Notes: generated by a model from the sequence alone, not told the origin. 64,000 nt of DNA from Corynebacterium sp. MSK008 (GCF_030232585.1 NZ_JASPJX010000012.1:1-64000), one strand, 5' to 3'. Shown: positions 23,649 to 32,343, counted from the stretch's first letter. Program-made: numbers and translations.

Positions 23649-24874
23649 TATTTGCCCAGGCGCTCCGCGCGGTGGAGCTTGTTCTGGCGGCGTCGGCGTT
23701 CAAGCGAGGCGGTCTCCGCAGTCGTTTCGATCTCGCCCTTTTCCACGTAACCGTCCACGGTGGAGGACGCGCCGGCGGCGCGCAGGGTTTCCACCTGCTC
23801 GTCGGTCAGATCGCCGTAGAGGGTGATCAGGCGGGTGAAGGTGCCGTCGCCGTTGTGGTTGACTTCCACGCGGACGTCGTCAAGCTGCATGCCCTTGGCC
23901 GCCTCACGCACCGCCTGCGAACAGCTGACGGCGAGCGCGGACATGTACAGGCCGGTGGAGGTGACACCCTGGCCCTTTCCGCCGGTGTTCTTGGAGCGGT
24001 CGGTGGTGATCGCGCGGTCGGAGGTGCGCACCACGTCGCCGTACTTCGTGCCGCGCGCGGAGTAGGACACAGCGTTGGTGTCCGTGGTCTTCGCGGGGAC
24101 GAACAGCGGCTGGATGTACTGCTGCGCCCAGGAACCGATGATGTCCGCGGCGCGCTGCGCGGTGCCCTGGCGGGTGAGCAGGTGGTCCGCCTTGTCCAAG
24201 GCCATCAGGGACTTGGGGTAGCGAGCCAGGGAGAAAATGTTCTGGGCGTTGTCGATGCCGACGGTGACGTCGATAGGCGAGTGCACGACAAGCAAGGGCT
24301 TGCGCAGCTTGGGCAGGTACTCCTCCGGGTTGGTCTCAGCCAGATCCTCGAGGAACTCACGCGAGATGGTCAGCTCGCGGCCGCCGAGCACCACGCCGAC
24401 CGAGCCGTTCGCGTCCGCCTCACCGATGGCGTGGGCGTAGTGCAGCACCGAGTGCGCCGGGTCGAACGGTGCGCCGACGGTGGCCACCGCCTTAATCATC
24501 TTCTTCAGCTCCGGGCGGGTGGCGGCCTTCAGCGTGGCGGCGCCGCCCAGGGAGTGGCCCATGAGCAGCTGCGGAGCCTTGTAGTTCTCCTCCAGCCACA
24601 GGGCGGCGGCGACGATGTCGTCCACATTCTCGGAAAACGAGGTGTCCCTGAAGTCGCCCTCGGACTGGCCCAGGCCGGGGAAGTCGAAGCGCAGGGTGGC
24701 AATGCCGTGCTCCGTCAGCCGCTTGGAGATGCGGGAGGCACCGGGCGTGTGGCGGGAGCCGGCGAAGCAGTGGGCGAAAATGGCGTAGGCCTGCGCGGGT
24801 CCGTCGGGGCGGTCGATGGTCGCAGCCATCATGTGGCCCTTGGACGACGGGACTTTCACGTTCATAGACAGCAT
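23648..24874 (-). CDS. Bifunctional alpha/beta hydrolase-OsmC fusion
   Basis: This 408-residue protein joins an alpha/beta hydrolase (residues 1-250; elbow GHSLGGA, AHCFAGS oxyanion region) to a C-terminal OsmC/Ohr-like domain (about 270-385) with the peroxidatic-type Cys in SALAVSCSQAVREAA. OsmC proteins reduce organic hydroperoxides with paired Cys residues; I see only this one Cys clearly placed in the domain, so peroxidase activity is uncertain. Fusions of this kind are known in several bacteria. Start ATG 24874 or 24865. It is divergent from secA2. Confidence 0.87.
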   Translation of the reverse strand: MLSMNVKVPSSKGHMMAATIDRPDGPAQAYAIFAHCFAGSRHTPGASRISKRLTEHGIATLRFDFPGLGQSEGDFRDTSFSENVDDIVAAALWLEENYKAPQLLMGHSLGGAATLKAATRPELKKMIKAVATVGAPFDPAHSVLHYAHAIGEADANGSVGVVLGGRELTISREFLEDLAETNPEEYLPKLRKPLLVVHSPIDVTVGIDNAQNIFSLARYPKSLMALDKADHLLTRQGTAQRAADIIGSWAQQYIQPLFVPAKTTDTNAVSYSARGTKYGDVVRTSDRAITTDRSKNTGGKGQGVTSTGLYMSALAVSCSQAVREAAKGMQLDDVRVEVNHNGDGTFTRLITLYGDLTDEQVETLRAAGASSTVDGYVEKGEIETTAETASLERRRRQNKLHRAERLGK

Positions 24875-24983
24875 GGGTAGCCGTTTCCTCCTGCGGCTCG
24901 GCGGTTCAACGCAACGGTTACTTTCGCTGCAAGACTAATCGTCGCACCAACTGTTTGGCACGTTGGCGTTATTCTTAGCCCTT

Positions 24984-27275
24984 ATGGGCAAGTTTGACTG
25001 GTTCTGGAAGGCCATGGGCTCCACCACGGAGCGCAACAACAAGAAGTCGAAAGCCGTTGTCGCCAACGCGCACGGGTTAATCGAGGAGCTTTCGCTTCTC
25101 GACGATGCTTCGCTCGCCTCCGCAGTCGCCTCCACCGTGCGCGACGGTGCCATCGCCGACAAGCCGCGCTTTTTGGCCGGGTTGTCCGTCGCCTCCCAGC
25201 GCACCCTGGGCATGACGCCGTTTGAGGTGCAGAACCAGGCTGTGCTGCGCCTGCTGGAGGGCGACGTGATCCAGATGGCTACCGGCGAGGGCAAAACGCT
25301 CGTCGGCGCGATGGCTGCCACCGGGTTCGCGCTGCAAGGCAAGCGCGTCCATCTGATCACGGTGAACAACTACCTGGCCGCGCGCGACGCGGAGTGGATG
25401 CGCCCGCTCGTCGAGTTTTTCGGGTTGTCGGTGGCGGCGGTCACGGAGTCGTCGACACGCGAAGAGCGCGTCGCGGCGTACCGCAGCGACGTCATTTACG
25501 CCCCGGTGACCGAGATTGGCTTCGACCACCTGCGCGACAACCAGATCACCTCCCGTGAGCAGACGGTGCAGCTGCCTGCCGACGTCGCGCTGGTCGACGA
25601 GGCCGACAGCGTGCTTGTGGACGAAGCACTCGTGCCGCTTGTGCTCGCCGGTTCCGAGGGATCGAAGCAGGCCACCGGCCAGATCACCGAGGCCGTGTCG
25701 AAGCTGGACGAGGACACCGACTACACCATCGACGCGGACGGGCGAAACGCCTTCCTCACCGACGACGGCGCGGCGAAGATCGAGCGGCTCTTGGGCATCG
25801 ACTCGCTGTACTCTGACGAGCACATCGGCACCACTCTCGTTCGTGTGAACCTGGCGCTGCACGCGAAGGCGCTGCTGATCCGGGACGTGCACTACATCGT
25901 CGACGACGGCAAGGTCGCGCTTGTGGACGCCTCCCGCGGGCGAGTGGCTGAGCTGCAGCGCTGGCCCGACGGACTGCAAGCTGCGGTGGAATCCAAGGAG
26001 GGGTTGGATGTCTCCGAGGGCGGACGCATCCTGGACTCCATCACCCTGCAGGCGCTCATGCGCCGCTACCCGCTGGTATGCGGCATGACCGGCACCGCCG
26101 TGGAGGCGACCGACCAGCTGCGCAGCTTCTACGGCCTGCATGTGTCCGTGATCGACCGCGCCAACGAGCTGCAGCGCTTCGACGAGGCCGACCGGATCTA
26201 CGCCACGATGGAGGAGAAAAACTCGGCGATCGTCGACGAGATCGCGCACATCAACGCCACCGGCCAGCCGGTGCTCGTGGGCACCCACGACGTGGCAGAG
26301 TCCGAGGCGCTGGCGGAAGCGCTTCAGGCCCGCGGCATCGCGGTCAACGTGCTCAACGCGAAAAACGACGCGGAGGAAGCGCGCATCATCGCAGAGGCCG
26401 GTGACGTGGGGCGGGTGACCGTCTCCACGCAGATGGCGGGCCGCGGCACAGACATCCGCCTTGGCGGCGCGGACGAGAGCGACCACGACAAGGTCGCTTC
26501 ACTCGGCGGCTTGGCGGTGATCGGCACGGCCCGGCACCGCACGGCGCGTCTGGACAACCAGCTGCGCGGACGCGCCGGCCGCCAGGGTGACCCGGGCTTG
26601 AGTGTGTTTTTCGTTTCCCTCGACGACGACATTGTCACCTCCGGCGGCGACGGCGAGCAGTTCTCCGCCCAGCCGGAGCCGGACGGACGTATCACCGGTA
26701 ACCGCGCACAGAGCTTCATTGAGCACTGCCAGCGCGTCACCGAAGGCCAGTTGCTGGAGATCCACTCCCAGACCTGGAAGTACAACAAGCTGCTAGCGGA
26801 CCACCGCGACATTCTGGACGAGCGCCGCGCGGCCCTGCTGGACACAGACATCGCGTGGCGCGAGCTATCCGAACGCTCCCCGCAGCGCGCCGGTGAACTT
26901 TCGCACCTGCCGCAGGACGTGCTCCAGCAAGCCGCCCGGGAGATCATGCTGTTCCACCTCGACGCAGAGTGGTCCGAGCACCTGGCGCTGATGGACGATG
27001 TCCGCGAATCCATCCACCTGCGCGCCATCGCCCGCGAAACGCCGATCGACGAATACCACCGCATCGCCGTGCGCGAATTCAAGGACCTGGCCAACCGGGC
27101 GGTCGCCGCGGCGGTAGAAACATTCAACTCTGTGGACATCGACACGAATGGCGCACACCTGGCAGACGCAGGGTGGAAGCGCCCGAGCGCGACGTGGACA
27201 TACATGGTTTCCGACAACCCGCTGGCGGGCTCGGGCAACTCGGTGATTTCCGGAATCGGCAACATTTTCCGCTAG
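24984..27275 (+). CDS. secA2: Accessory Sec translocase ATPase SecA2
   Basis: This 763-residue motor protein has Walker A TGEGKT at residues 100-105, a DEAD-type box VDEADSVLVDEAL, preprotein cross-linking region, and helicase motif VI QLRGRAGRQGDPG. It lacks the zinc-binding C-terminal tail of SecA1 and is shorter, as expected for SecA2. In mycobacteria and corynebacteria it exports a subset of proteins. ATG 24984 was chosen because TATTCT (24970-24975) lies 8 nt upstream, giving a leaderless message; the longer TTG version is unlikely. Confidence 0.94.
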   Translation: MGKFDWFWKAMGSTTERNNKKSKAVVANAHGLIEELSLLDDASLASAVASTVRDGAIADKPRFLAGLSVASQRTLGMTPFEVQNQAVLRLLEGDVIQMATGEGKTLVGAMAATGFALQGKRVHLITVNNYLAARDAEWMRPLVEFFGLSVAAVTESSTREERVAAYRSDVIYAPVTEIGFDHLRDNQITSREQTVQLPADVALVDEADSVLVDEALVPLVLAGSEGSKQATGQITEAVSKLDEDTDYTIDADGRNAFLTDDGAAKIERLLGIDSLYSDEHIGTTLVRVNLALHAKALLIRDVHYIVDDGKVALVDASRGRVAELQRWPDGLQAAVESKEGLDVSEGGRILDSITLQALMRRYPLVCGMTGTAVEATDQLRSFYGLHVSVIDRANELQRFDEADRIYATMEEKNSAIVDEIAHINATGQPVLVGTHDVAESEALAEALQARGIAVNVLNAKNDAEEARIIAEAGDVGRVTVSTQMAGRGTDIRLGGADESDHDKVASLGGLAVIGTARHRTARLDNQLRGRAGRQGDPGLSVFFVSLDDDIVTSGGDGEQFSAQPEPDGRITGNRAQSFIEHCQRVTEGQLLEIHSQTWKYNKLLADHRDILDERRAALLDTDIAWRELSERSPQRAGELSHLPQDVLQQAAREIMLFHLDAEWSEHLALMDDVRESIHLRAIARETPIDEYHRIAVREFKDLANRAVAAAVETFNSVDIDTNGAHLADAGWKRPSATWTYMVSDNPLAGSGNSVISGIGNIFR

Positions 27276-27281
27276 GCATTA

Positions 27282-27311
27282 TCCGGTAGCCGCCCCTTCG
27301 GGCGAGCCGGA
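27282..27311. terminator. Possible terminator between secA2 and odhI
   Basis: TCCGG/CCGGA and CGCCC/GGGCG form a two-part stem with a CTTC loop just after the secA2 stop. There is no T-run, and the structure runs into the odhI -10, so it could also act as an attenuator. Confidence 0.4.
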
Positions 27312-27314
27312 CGC

Positions 27315-27320
27315 TATTAT
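27315..27320 (+). promoter_or_regulatory. -10 box for odhI
   Basis: TATTAT is followed by a leader of about 35 nt with AGGAG at 27352-27356, 6 nt before the odhI ATG. This gene therefore has a normal leader, unlike many neighbours. Confidence 0.6.
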
Positions 27321-27362
27321 GGCGAGAGATCTCAACCACGACTCGAAAGTCAGGAGTTACCC

Positions 27363-27788
27363 ATGAGCGACAACACGCCGCAGAACCAGGTCGAAACCAC
27401 CTCGGTATTCCGCGCAGACCTGCTCAAGGAGATGGAGTCCGGAGCTGCGACGTCTGCGGACTCCGCCGCCGGTGCGGACCAGCTGTCGGATGGGGAGGCA
27501 CTCCTCGTAGTCAAGCGCGGCCCGAACGCGGGTGCACGCTTCCTGCTGGACCAGGATTCCACCACCGCAGGCCGCCACCCGGAGGCGGACATCTTCCTCG
27601 ACGACGTGACCGTGTCCCGTCGTCACGCAGAGTTCCGCCGCAACGACGGCGGCTACGAAGTCGTGGACGTGGGCTCGCTCAACGGCACCTACGTCAACCG
27701 CGAGCCGCGCAACTCCCAGGAGCTGACCAACGGCGACGAAATCCAGATTGGTAAATTCCGTCTGGTCTTCATCACCGCCGGCAACTAG
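27363..27788 (+). CDS. odhI: Oxoglutarate dehydrogenase inhibitor OdhI (GarA), FHA protein
   Basis: This 141-residue FHA-domain protein has the N-terminal ETTS motif with Thr12 and Thr13, the pair phosphorylated by PknG and other kinases in OdhI/GarA. The FHA domain (about residues 55-130) contains GRHPEADIFLDD, VSRRHAEF and DVGSLNGTYVN. Unphosphorylated OdhI inhibits the E1 subunit of 2-oxoglutarate dehydrogenase, steering carbon between the TCA cycle and glutamate. It is followed 20 nt later by ftsR, as in C. glutamicum. Confidence 0.96.
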   Translation: MSDNTPQNQVETTSVFRADLLKEMESGAATSADSAAGADQLSDGEALLVVKRGPNAGARFLLDQDSTTAGRHPEADIFLDDVTVSRRHAEFRRNDGGYEVVDVGSLNGTYVNREPRNSQELTNGDEIQIGKFRLVFITAGN

Positions 27789-27808
27789 TTAGAGAAGAGT
27801 TCGATCAC

Positions 27809-28570
27809 GTGAGCGCAATCCGTCAGACGGCACCAGCCGCTACTTCCGCGAAGCCGGCGAAGGCCGCCAAGGCAACCAAGACCGCGAAAACGATGTCCAT
27901 CGGCGTGGTGCTTGAGCGTCTGCGCACCGAGTTTCCGGACGTGACCGTCTCCAAGATCCGCTTCCTCGAGTCCGAGGGGCTGATCACGCCGCAGCGCACC
28001 GCCTCCGGCTACCGCCGCTTCACCGAGGAGGATGTGGAGCGTCTGCGCTACATCCTGGTCACCCAGCGCGACAACTACCTGCCGCTGAAGGTCATTCGCG
28101 AGCAGCTTGAGGCGATGGATTCAGGTCACGTCACCGCGATCCTTACCGCCGGCGAGTCCGAGCCGATGATCTCCCCGGAGAACTTCCGTGCGCCCGCGGC
28201 GACGCAGCTGACCGACACGGACGTGGCCGAGCAGGCTCAAGCGGATCCGTCCACGGTGGAGGAGTACATCAAGGTCGGCCTGATCACCCCGGATGCTGCT
28301 GGTCTGTTCACGGCTGACGACGTTCGAACCGTCACCACCGCACTGTCGCTGTCCGAGTTCGGCTTCGATGCCCGCCACCTGAAGACACTGCGTACCGCGG
28401 CTGCGCGTCAGGCGGACATGATCAACCAGGTTGCTGAGCCGGTGTCGAAGTCCGGCAAGGTCACCGCGAAGCAGAAGGCCGAGGAGATCGGCCAGCAGAT
28501 GTCCGCGCTGGTCGTGTCCCTGCACGCGTCGCTGGTGAAAAACGAGCTGCGCAAGCAGCTGGGGAGCTAA
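27809..28570 (+). CDS. ftsR: MerR-type regulator FtsR
   Basis: This 253-residue protein has a MerR DNA-binding winged helix at about residues 28-100 (VSKIRFLESEGLITPQRT, YRRFTEEDVERL) after a Lys/Ala-rich N-terminal tail, plus a C-terminal helical domain. The syntenic C. glutamicum protein FtsR activates ftsZ; mycobacterial Rv1828 is its relative. The start is GTG at 27809. Its TAA overlaps the next ATG by 1 nt. Confidence 0.9.
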   Translation: MSAIRQTAPAATSAKPAKAAKATKTAKTMSIGVVLERLRTEFPDVTVSKIRFLESEGLITPQRTASGYRRFTEEDVERLRYILVTQRDNYLPLKVIREQLEAMDSGHVTAILTAGESEPMISPENFRAPAATQLTDTDVAEQAQADPSTVEEYIKVGLITPDAAGLFTADDVRTVTTALSLSEFGFDARHLKTLRTAAARQADMINQVAEPVSKSGKVTAKQKAEEIGQQMSALVVSLHASLVKNELRKQLGS

Positions 28571-29130
28571 TGGAGGCCGTCAACCTCATCGGCGTGTTTC
28601 CGGTCGGCCCGGAAAACTTCCTGTGCGCGCTGCTGCAGCGCCCCACGAACGGGCGCTGCATTCCGGTGTGGCTGCCGCCGATGGAAGGCGCTGAGCTGGC
28701 CATGCGCCTGGACGGGTGGGCTCCGAACCGCCCGCGTCCCGTCGACGCAATCGCCGAGCTCATCCGTACCTCCACCAACAGCGCGGACAGCCTTGAGCTG
28801 TCCAGTTACGTAGACGGCACCTTTATGGCCACCCTGACCATCTACGGCGGCACCGAAATCGACCTGCGAGCGTCCGACGCGCTGCTTTTGGCCAGTGAGC
28901 TGGACATGGAGCTGACTGTCGATGACACGGTTGCAGCCCAAGCGTCGGTGTTTCTGTCCCAGGAGGACGCCGAGCGTTACCTGCAGGCCGAGATCGAAAT
29001 CGAAAACTTCACGGATGAATCCGCCTCCGCCAGCGGCGACCCCCAGGCTGATGCAGACTTCGAGGCCTTGATGCGCAACCTCGGAGTGGAGGACTCCGAC
29101 TTGGGGGAGGGTAACCCCAAGGAGGGGTAA
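28570..29130 (+). CDS. Bifunctional nuclease (BFN/DUF151) family protein
   Basis: This 186-residue protein has a DUF151 core (about residues 5-125; RCIPVWLPPMEGAELAMRL and DLRASDALLLA) followed by an acidic C-terminal tail. The name comes from a plant nuclease; catalysis has not been shown for actinobacterial members. Coupling to ftsR by a 1-nt overlap and conserved position (Rv1829) suggest a shared function. A hairpin follows the stop directly. Confidence 0.88.
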   Translation: MEAVNLIGVFPVGPENFLCALLQRPTNGRCIPVWLPPMEGAELAMRLDGWAPNRPRPVDAIAELIRTSTNSADSLELSSYVDGTFMATLTIYGGTEIDLRASDALLLASELDMELTVDDTVAAQASVFLSQEDAERYLQAEIEIENFTDESASASGDPQADADFEALMRNLGVEDSDLGEGNPKEG

Positions 29131-29158
29131 AACCCTCAAGTATTCCTTGAGGGTTTCG
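29130..29158 (+). terminator. Terminator of odhI-ftsR-BFN
   Basis: AAACCCTCAAG and CTTGAGGGTTT form an 11-bp stem with a 5-nt loop. The T tract is short (TTT). Confidence 0.75.
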
Positions 29159-29172
29159 GCGTGTTACGCATG

Positions 29173-29213
29173 TGACTATTGACCAGCTCCGTATGCTTAC
29201 TCTTTAATAGTCA
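29173..29213 (+). promoter_or_regulatory. Promoter and candidate operator of the MerR gene
   Basis: TTGACC (29179-29184) and TTTAAT (29203-29208) are separated by 18 nt. The perfect 8-bp inverted repeat TGACTATT (29173-29180) / AATAGTCA (29206-29213) straddles both boxes, as expected for an operator. Confidence 0.6.
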
Positions 29214-29248
29214 TTAGGCTTCGAGCTAACTTTCATGGGAGTAATTAC

Positions 29249-29815
29249 GTGAGCATCATCGAGGACAATCAGGACGGCCTGTTCGACGCTGTGCAGGAAT
29301 CGCTTTTCGACGTCGGCCCGTCCGACGAAGTCGGCTACCGCGTACCAATCGCCTGCCAAGTCGCCGGCATCACCTACCGCCAGCTCGACTACTGGGCACG
29401 CACCGGCCTGGTGCGCCCGTCCATCCGCGGCGCCAAGGGCTCCGGCTCTCAGCGCCTGTACTCCTTCAAGGACATCCTGGTCCTGAAGATCGTCAAAGGC
29501 CTGCTCGACACCGGTATTTCGCTGCAGAACATTCGTCTCGCAGTGGATAAGCTGCGCGACCGCGGCGTCTCCGACATCGCCGAGATCACCCTCGTCTCCG
29601 ACGGCGTGACCGTCTACGAGTGCCGCTCCAATGAGGAGATCATCGACCTCCTCGGCGGCGGCCAAGGCGTGTTCGGCATCGCCGTGCCGCAGATCATGAA
29701 GGAACTGACCGGCACCATCTCCGCGTTCCCGTCGGAACGCGTGATCGACGACGGCGCAGACAACGTCATCGGCTTCGACGAGCTGGCGGACCGCCGCCGT
29801 CGCAAGACCTCCTAG
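29249..29815 (+). CDS. MerR-type regulator (Rv1830-like)
   Basis: This 188-residue protein has a MerR helix-turn-helix at about residues 28-95 (QVAGITYRQLDYWARTGLV, then GSGSQRLYSFKDILVL) and a C-terminal part with VFGIAVPQIMKELTGTI. It is the second MerR protein of the conserved odhI-ftsR block and is transcribed from its own promoter. The target is unknown here. GTG 29249 is preceded by GGGAG at 29238-29242. The inverted repeat over its promoter suggests autoregulation. Confidence 0.88.
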   Translation: MSIIEDNQDGLFDAVQESLFDVGPSDEVGYRVPIACQVAGITYRQLDYWARTGLVRPSIRGAKGSGSQRLYSFKDILVLKIVKGLLDTGISLQNIRLAVDKLRDRGVSDIAEITLVSDGVTVYECRSNEEIIDLLGGGQGVFGIAVPQIMKELTGTISAFPSERVIDDGADNVIGFDELADRRRRKTS

Positions 29816-29829
29816 GCACCACAAGCGCC

Positions 29830-29872
29830 AAGGCCCGGGCTGGGATCACTCCCACCAGCCCGGGCCTTCTTC
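29830..29872. terminator. Strong hairpin after the MerR gene
   Basis: AAGGCCCGGGCTGG (29830-29843) pairs perfectly with 29855-29868 (14 bp, 11-nt loop), followed by CTTCT. It probably ends transcription of the MerR gene and may serve the convergent VWA gene too. Confidence 0.8.
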
Positions 29873-29885
29873 TGTGCTCCCGCCC

Positions 29886-29962
29886 CCACAGACCCTGGGA
29901 GGCAGAGCCTGGGTTCGCTCGATTTCCACACGCTCCCAGGGTGTGCCTCCCAGGGTCTGTGG
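29886..29962. repeat. 19-bp perfect inverted repeat
   Basis: The 19-nt arms at 29886-29904 and 29944-29962 are exactly complementary, with nested CCTGGG/CCCAGG inside. The whole 77-nt element can fold into one long hairpin. It lies between convergent genes, 14 nt after the previous hairpin. Confidence 0.8.
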
Positions 29963-29985
29963 CTGGAAGGGGAGCCGGCCGACGC

Positions 29986-31437
29986 TTACAGCCCGGAAGC
30001 CTGTTTTACGGCGCTCTCGATGGCGTCGGCCTGCTTCGCGTCCACGGTCTTCGCGGAAAGGGCCTCGACCGCCTGGTCCGCTTCGCCCTCGCCGACGCGC
30101 ACGACGGTGATCTCGACCTTGTCGCCGGCGGCACCGCGAACTGCATCTTCGAAGGCCTGGTCGTCGCTGGCATCTGCCGTGCCAGTGGTGACCAGGACGA
30201 CGCGGGTTTTTGCCTCGCCAGCGCCGTAGGCGCCCGCGGCTGCCTCGACGGCCTGGCGGGTCTGGGGCACACCGCCGGTGAGGAAGCGGCGCACGGCCAC
30301 GGCAACGGAGTCGGCGTCGGGGGAGACCGTGATGTTCTGCCGGTAGCCAACCACCACACCCGGGTTCAGCGGGGATGAGTAGTTCCACAGGCCGACCTGC
30401 TTGCCCTGGCCCCCGAGCTCAAGGGCGGTGTTCGCGATCGCGTCCTTCGCGGGCTGGATGTACGGGGCCATCGCGTCCGAGGTGTCCAGGAGGAACAGGG
30501 TGTTCTCGGGCTGCAGGGCGGCGGCGTTGGAACCGGCTCCGTCCGCCGCCTTGTCCGCATCGGTGGCGTTTTGGGCGTCGCCGCCCTCTTTCGCGTCCGC
30601 GGTGATGGCTTCGCCGCCGGCAGGCAGGGCAGCGGCCCACACCAGATCGGAGACCGCCGGCTGGTCCTTTTCGGAGCCCTCGAAGTGCTCGGAGGCAAAA
30701 CGGGCGAAGTCCTGGCCGGCGCGGGCTTGGTTCTCGTCAACCTTCTCGTTCTGGTTGAGCGGGAACGCGGTGTAGACGGCGTCGGCGCCGACCGGGGTGA
30801 ACTGCAGACCCTCCGGAACCGCGTCCTCGGCGGTGGCGAGGTACTCGCCGGCATCCGCGTTGAGCTCGTCGGCGCTGCCGATGCGCTGGTCAGTCAGTGC
30901 CTGCACGGCGTCGTTGTCGTTGCCCGCCACCTGCGAAGCCACCAGGGCGGAGGCGGCCGATTCCTCGGAGACGGGGAAGCGGACCTTATCCACGGTCAGG
31001 TCTTCGAGCTTGACCTCGTCCTTGCCGGCCACGCCGACGGCCTCGCTGTAGGCGGGCTGCGCGTCGGACACGGCGGGCGTGCGGCCGGCGCTTTCTAGCG
31101 ACTGGTGGGTCACCGCCGTGTTCGGCGCGACAAACACCGCGGCATCGGCGACAGAATCCACCAGCTGGGGCTTCACACAGTAGTCGCGGACGACGGGGGC
31201 GGATTCGCCGTAGGCGTCCACAAGCGCTTGGCCCGCGCCCTTGTCGGAGGCCGCGACAGGTAGCACGAGCTCACCTGCGACGCAGTCCTCAGCCTTTACC
31301 TGTGCGCCTTCCGCATCGTCGCCGCGGCTGGATAACCACCAGATCACGGCCGCCGCGATCAGCGCCAGCACCACCAGTAAAGCGATGAGCTCTCCGGACA
31401 GCCTGTAGTTGTTTTTGCCGCTTGCGTGCTTCGCCAC
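29986..31437 (-). CDS. Membrane-anchored VWA-domain protein
   Basis: This 483-residue protein has one N-terminal membrane helix (residues 15-35, LIALLVVLALIAAAVIWWL). A substrate-binding-protein-like region follows (about 45-290), then a C-terminal von Willebrand A domain (about 310-480). The MIDAS motif reads DTSDA instead of DxSxS, so one metal-coordinating Ser is Ala. The bulk is outside the cell. The function is unknown; similar proteins are widespread in Corynebacteriales. Start ATG 31437; the gene is monocistronic and ends at the convergent hairpins. Confidence 0.82.
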   Translation of the reverse strand: MAKHASGKNNYRLSGELIALLVVLALIAAAVIWWLSSRGDDAEGAQVKAEDCVAGELVLPVAASDKGAGQALVDAYGESAPVVRDYCVKPQLVDSVADAAVFVAPNTAVTHQSLESAGRTPAVSDAQPAYSEAVGVAGKDEVKLEDLTVDKVRFPVSEESAASALVASQVAGNDNDAVQALTDQRIGSADELNADAGEYLATAEDAVPEGLQFTPVGADAVYTAFPLNQNEKVDENQARAGQDFARFASEHFEGSEKDQPAVSDLVWAAALPAGGEAITADAKEGGDAQNATDADKAADGAGSNAAALQPENTLFLLDTSDAMAPYIQPAKDAIANTALELGGQGKQVGLWNYSSPLNPGVVVGYRQNITVSPDADSVAVAVRRFLTGGVPQTRQAVEAAAGAYGAGEAKTRVVLVTTGTADASDDQAFEDAVRGAAGDKVEITVVRVGEGEADQAVEALSAKTVDAKQADAIESAVKQASGL

Positions 31438-31485
31438 CGGAATCGCCGCCTTTATCGATCGAACGAGTGAAAACCGTCTTCGAGT

Positions 31486-32343
31486 CTAGCCGTCATAGGC
31501 GGCGTCGATGACCGCGACAAGCCGCTGGCGCAGCGGTTGTGCGCGGCGGCTGAGCTCGCGCTGCCTGGCCACGTACTCCGCTTTGCCTTCGGGTGTTTCC
31601 ACCGCCACCACACCGAAACCTAGGCTCCGGCAGTCGTACGGGGAGGCCTCCATGTCCAGCCGGCGGGCATCTGCGGCGAGCTCGAAGCAGTCCATGAGCA
31701 GCTCACCGGGCACGAGCGGGCCGAGCTTCATCGCCCATTTGTACAGGTCCATGCTCACGTGCACGCAACCCGCCTGGTCGTTGTCAGGCTGCCCCTCGCG
31801 CGTGAGCACCGTGAGGTTCAGCGGCCGCGCCGCCGGGGTAAAAAACCGGAAGGCGTCGAAATGCGTGCACTTGACGTTGTGCGCCTCCACCACTGCGTTC
31901 GTGCCCTCAGGCCCTAAACGCAGCGGCAGGCTGTGACGCGGGTTGTCGGTGCGGTACACCATCGCCCACTCGTGCATGCCGAAGCAGTCGAAGTGGGCTT
32001 CGCGCGTATCGACGGACCGAAGGATCGCCTCCGCCTCCTCCACGTCGCTTCTGCGGTGGGTGAGGAACCGGTGGACGTCGAGAAGCACCGTGCCCTCCTT
32101 ACAGACATAGTCGCGCCAGCTGGCGTGGGGGAGTGAGTCAGCGTCTTCGAGTGCGACGCCGACACCCGGGTGCCACCGCTTCAGGTGGGCGGGGCGCTGC
32201 GGGTAGTAATCGAAGAGGAAGTCCCATACGGGGTGGTACTGGCCGCGCGCCCGGCGCGCCACCCTAGGTGCGGTCCACCGCTCGGCGCGAGCGGCGTGCG
32301 CCTCGATGCGCGGCAGGTACTCCTTGGGCGTGAGCACCTGCAC
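31486..32343 (-). CDS. Uncharacterised protein, often annotated 3-methyladenine DNA glycosylase
   Basis: This 285-residue cytoplasmic protein is rich in Trp, His and Asp motifs (WDFLFDYYPQRPAHLKRWHPG, shortened here to the key W, F, Y and H positions 40-59; CFGMHEWAMVYR). Relatives in actinobacteria carry the label 3-methyladenine DNA glycosylase, but I see no helix-hairpin-helix or other glycosylase signature, so the name should not be trusted. The ATG at 32343 overlaps the stop of the CBS-domain gene upstream by 1 nt. Confidence 0.65.
   Translation of the reverse strand: MQVLTPKEYLPRIEAHAARAERWTAPRVARRARGQYHPVWDFLFDYYPQRPAHLKRWHPGVGVALEDADSLPHASWRDYVCKEGTVLLDVHRFLTHRRSDVEEAEAILRSVDTREAHFDCFGMHEWAMVYRTDNPRHSLPLRLGPEGTNAVVEAHNVKCTHFDAFRFFTPAARPLNLTVLTREGQPDNDQAGCVHVSMDLYKWAMKLGPLVPGELLMDCFELAADARRLDMEASPYDCRSLGFGVVAVETPEGKAEYVARQRELSRRAQPLRQRLVAVIDAAYDG

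Noticed and set aside
29846..30388. A 180-codon Arg/Gly-rich minus-strand frame over the inverted repeat and the end of the VWA gene
   Set aside because: It overlaps the VWA gene in another frame and crosses two strong hairpins; no homology is recognisable.
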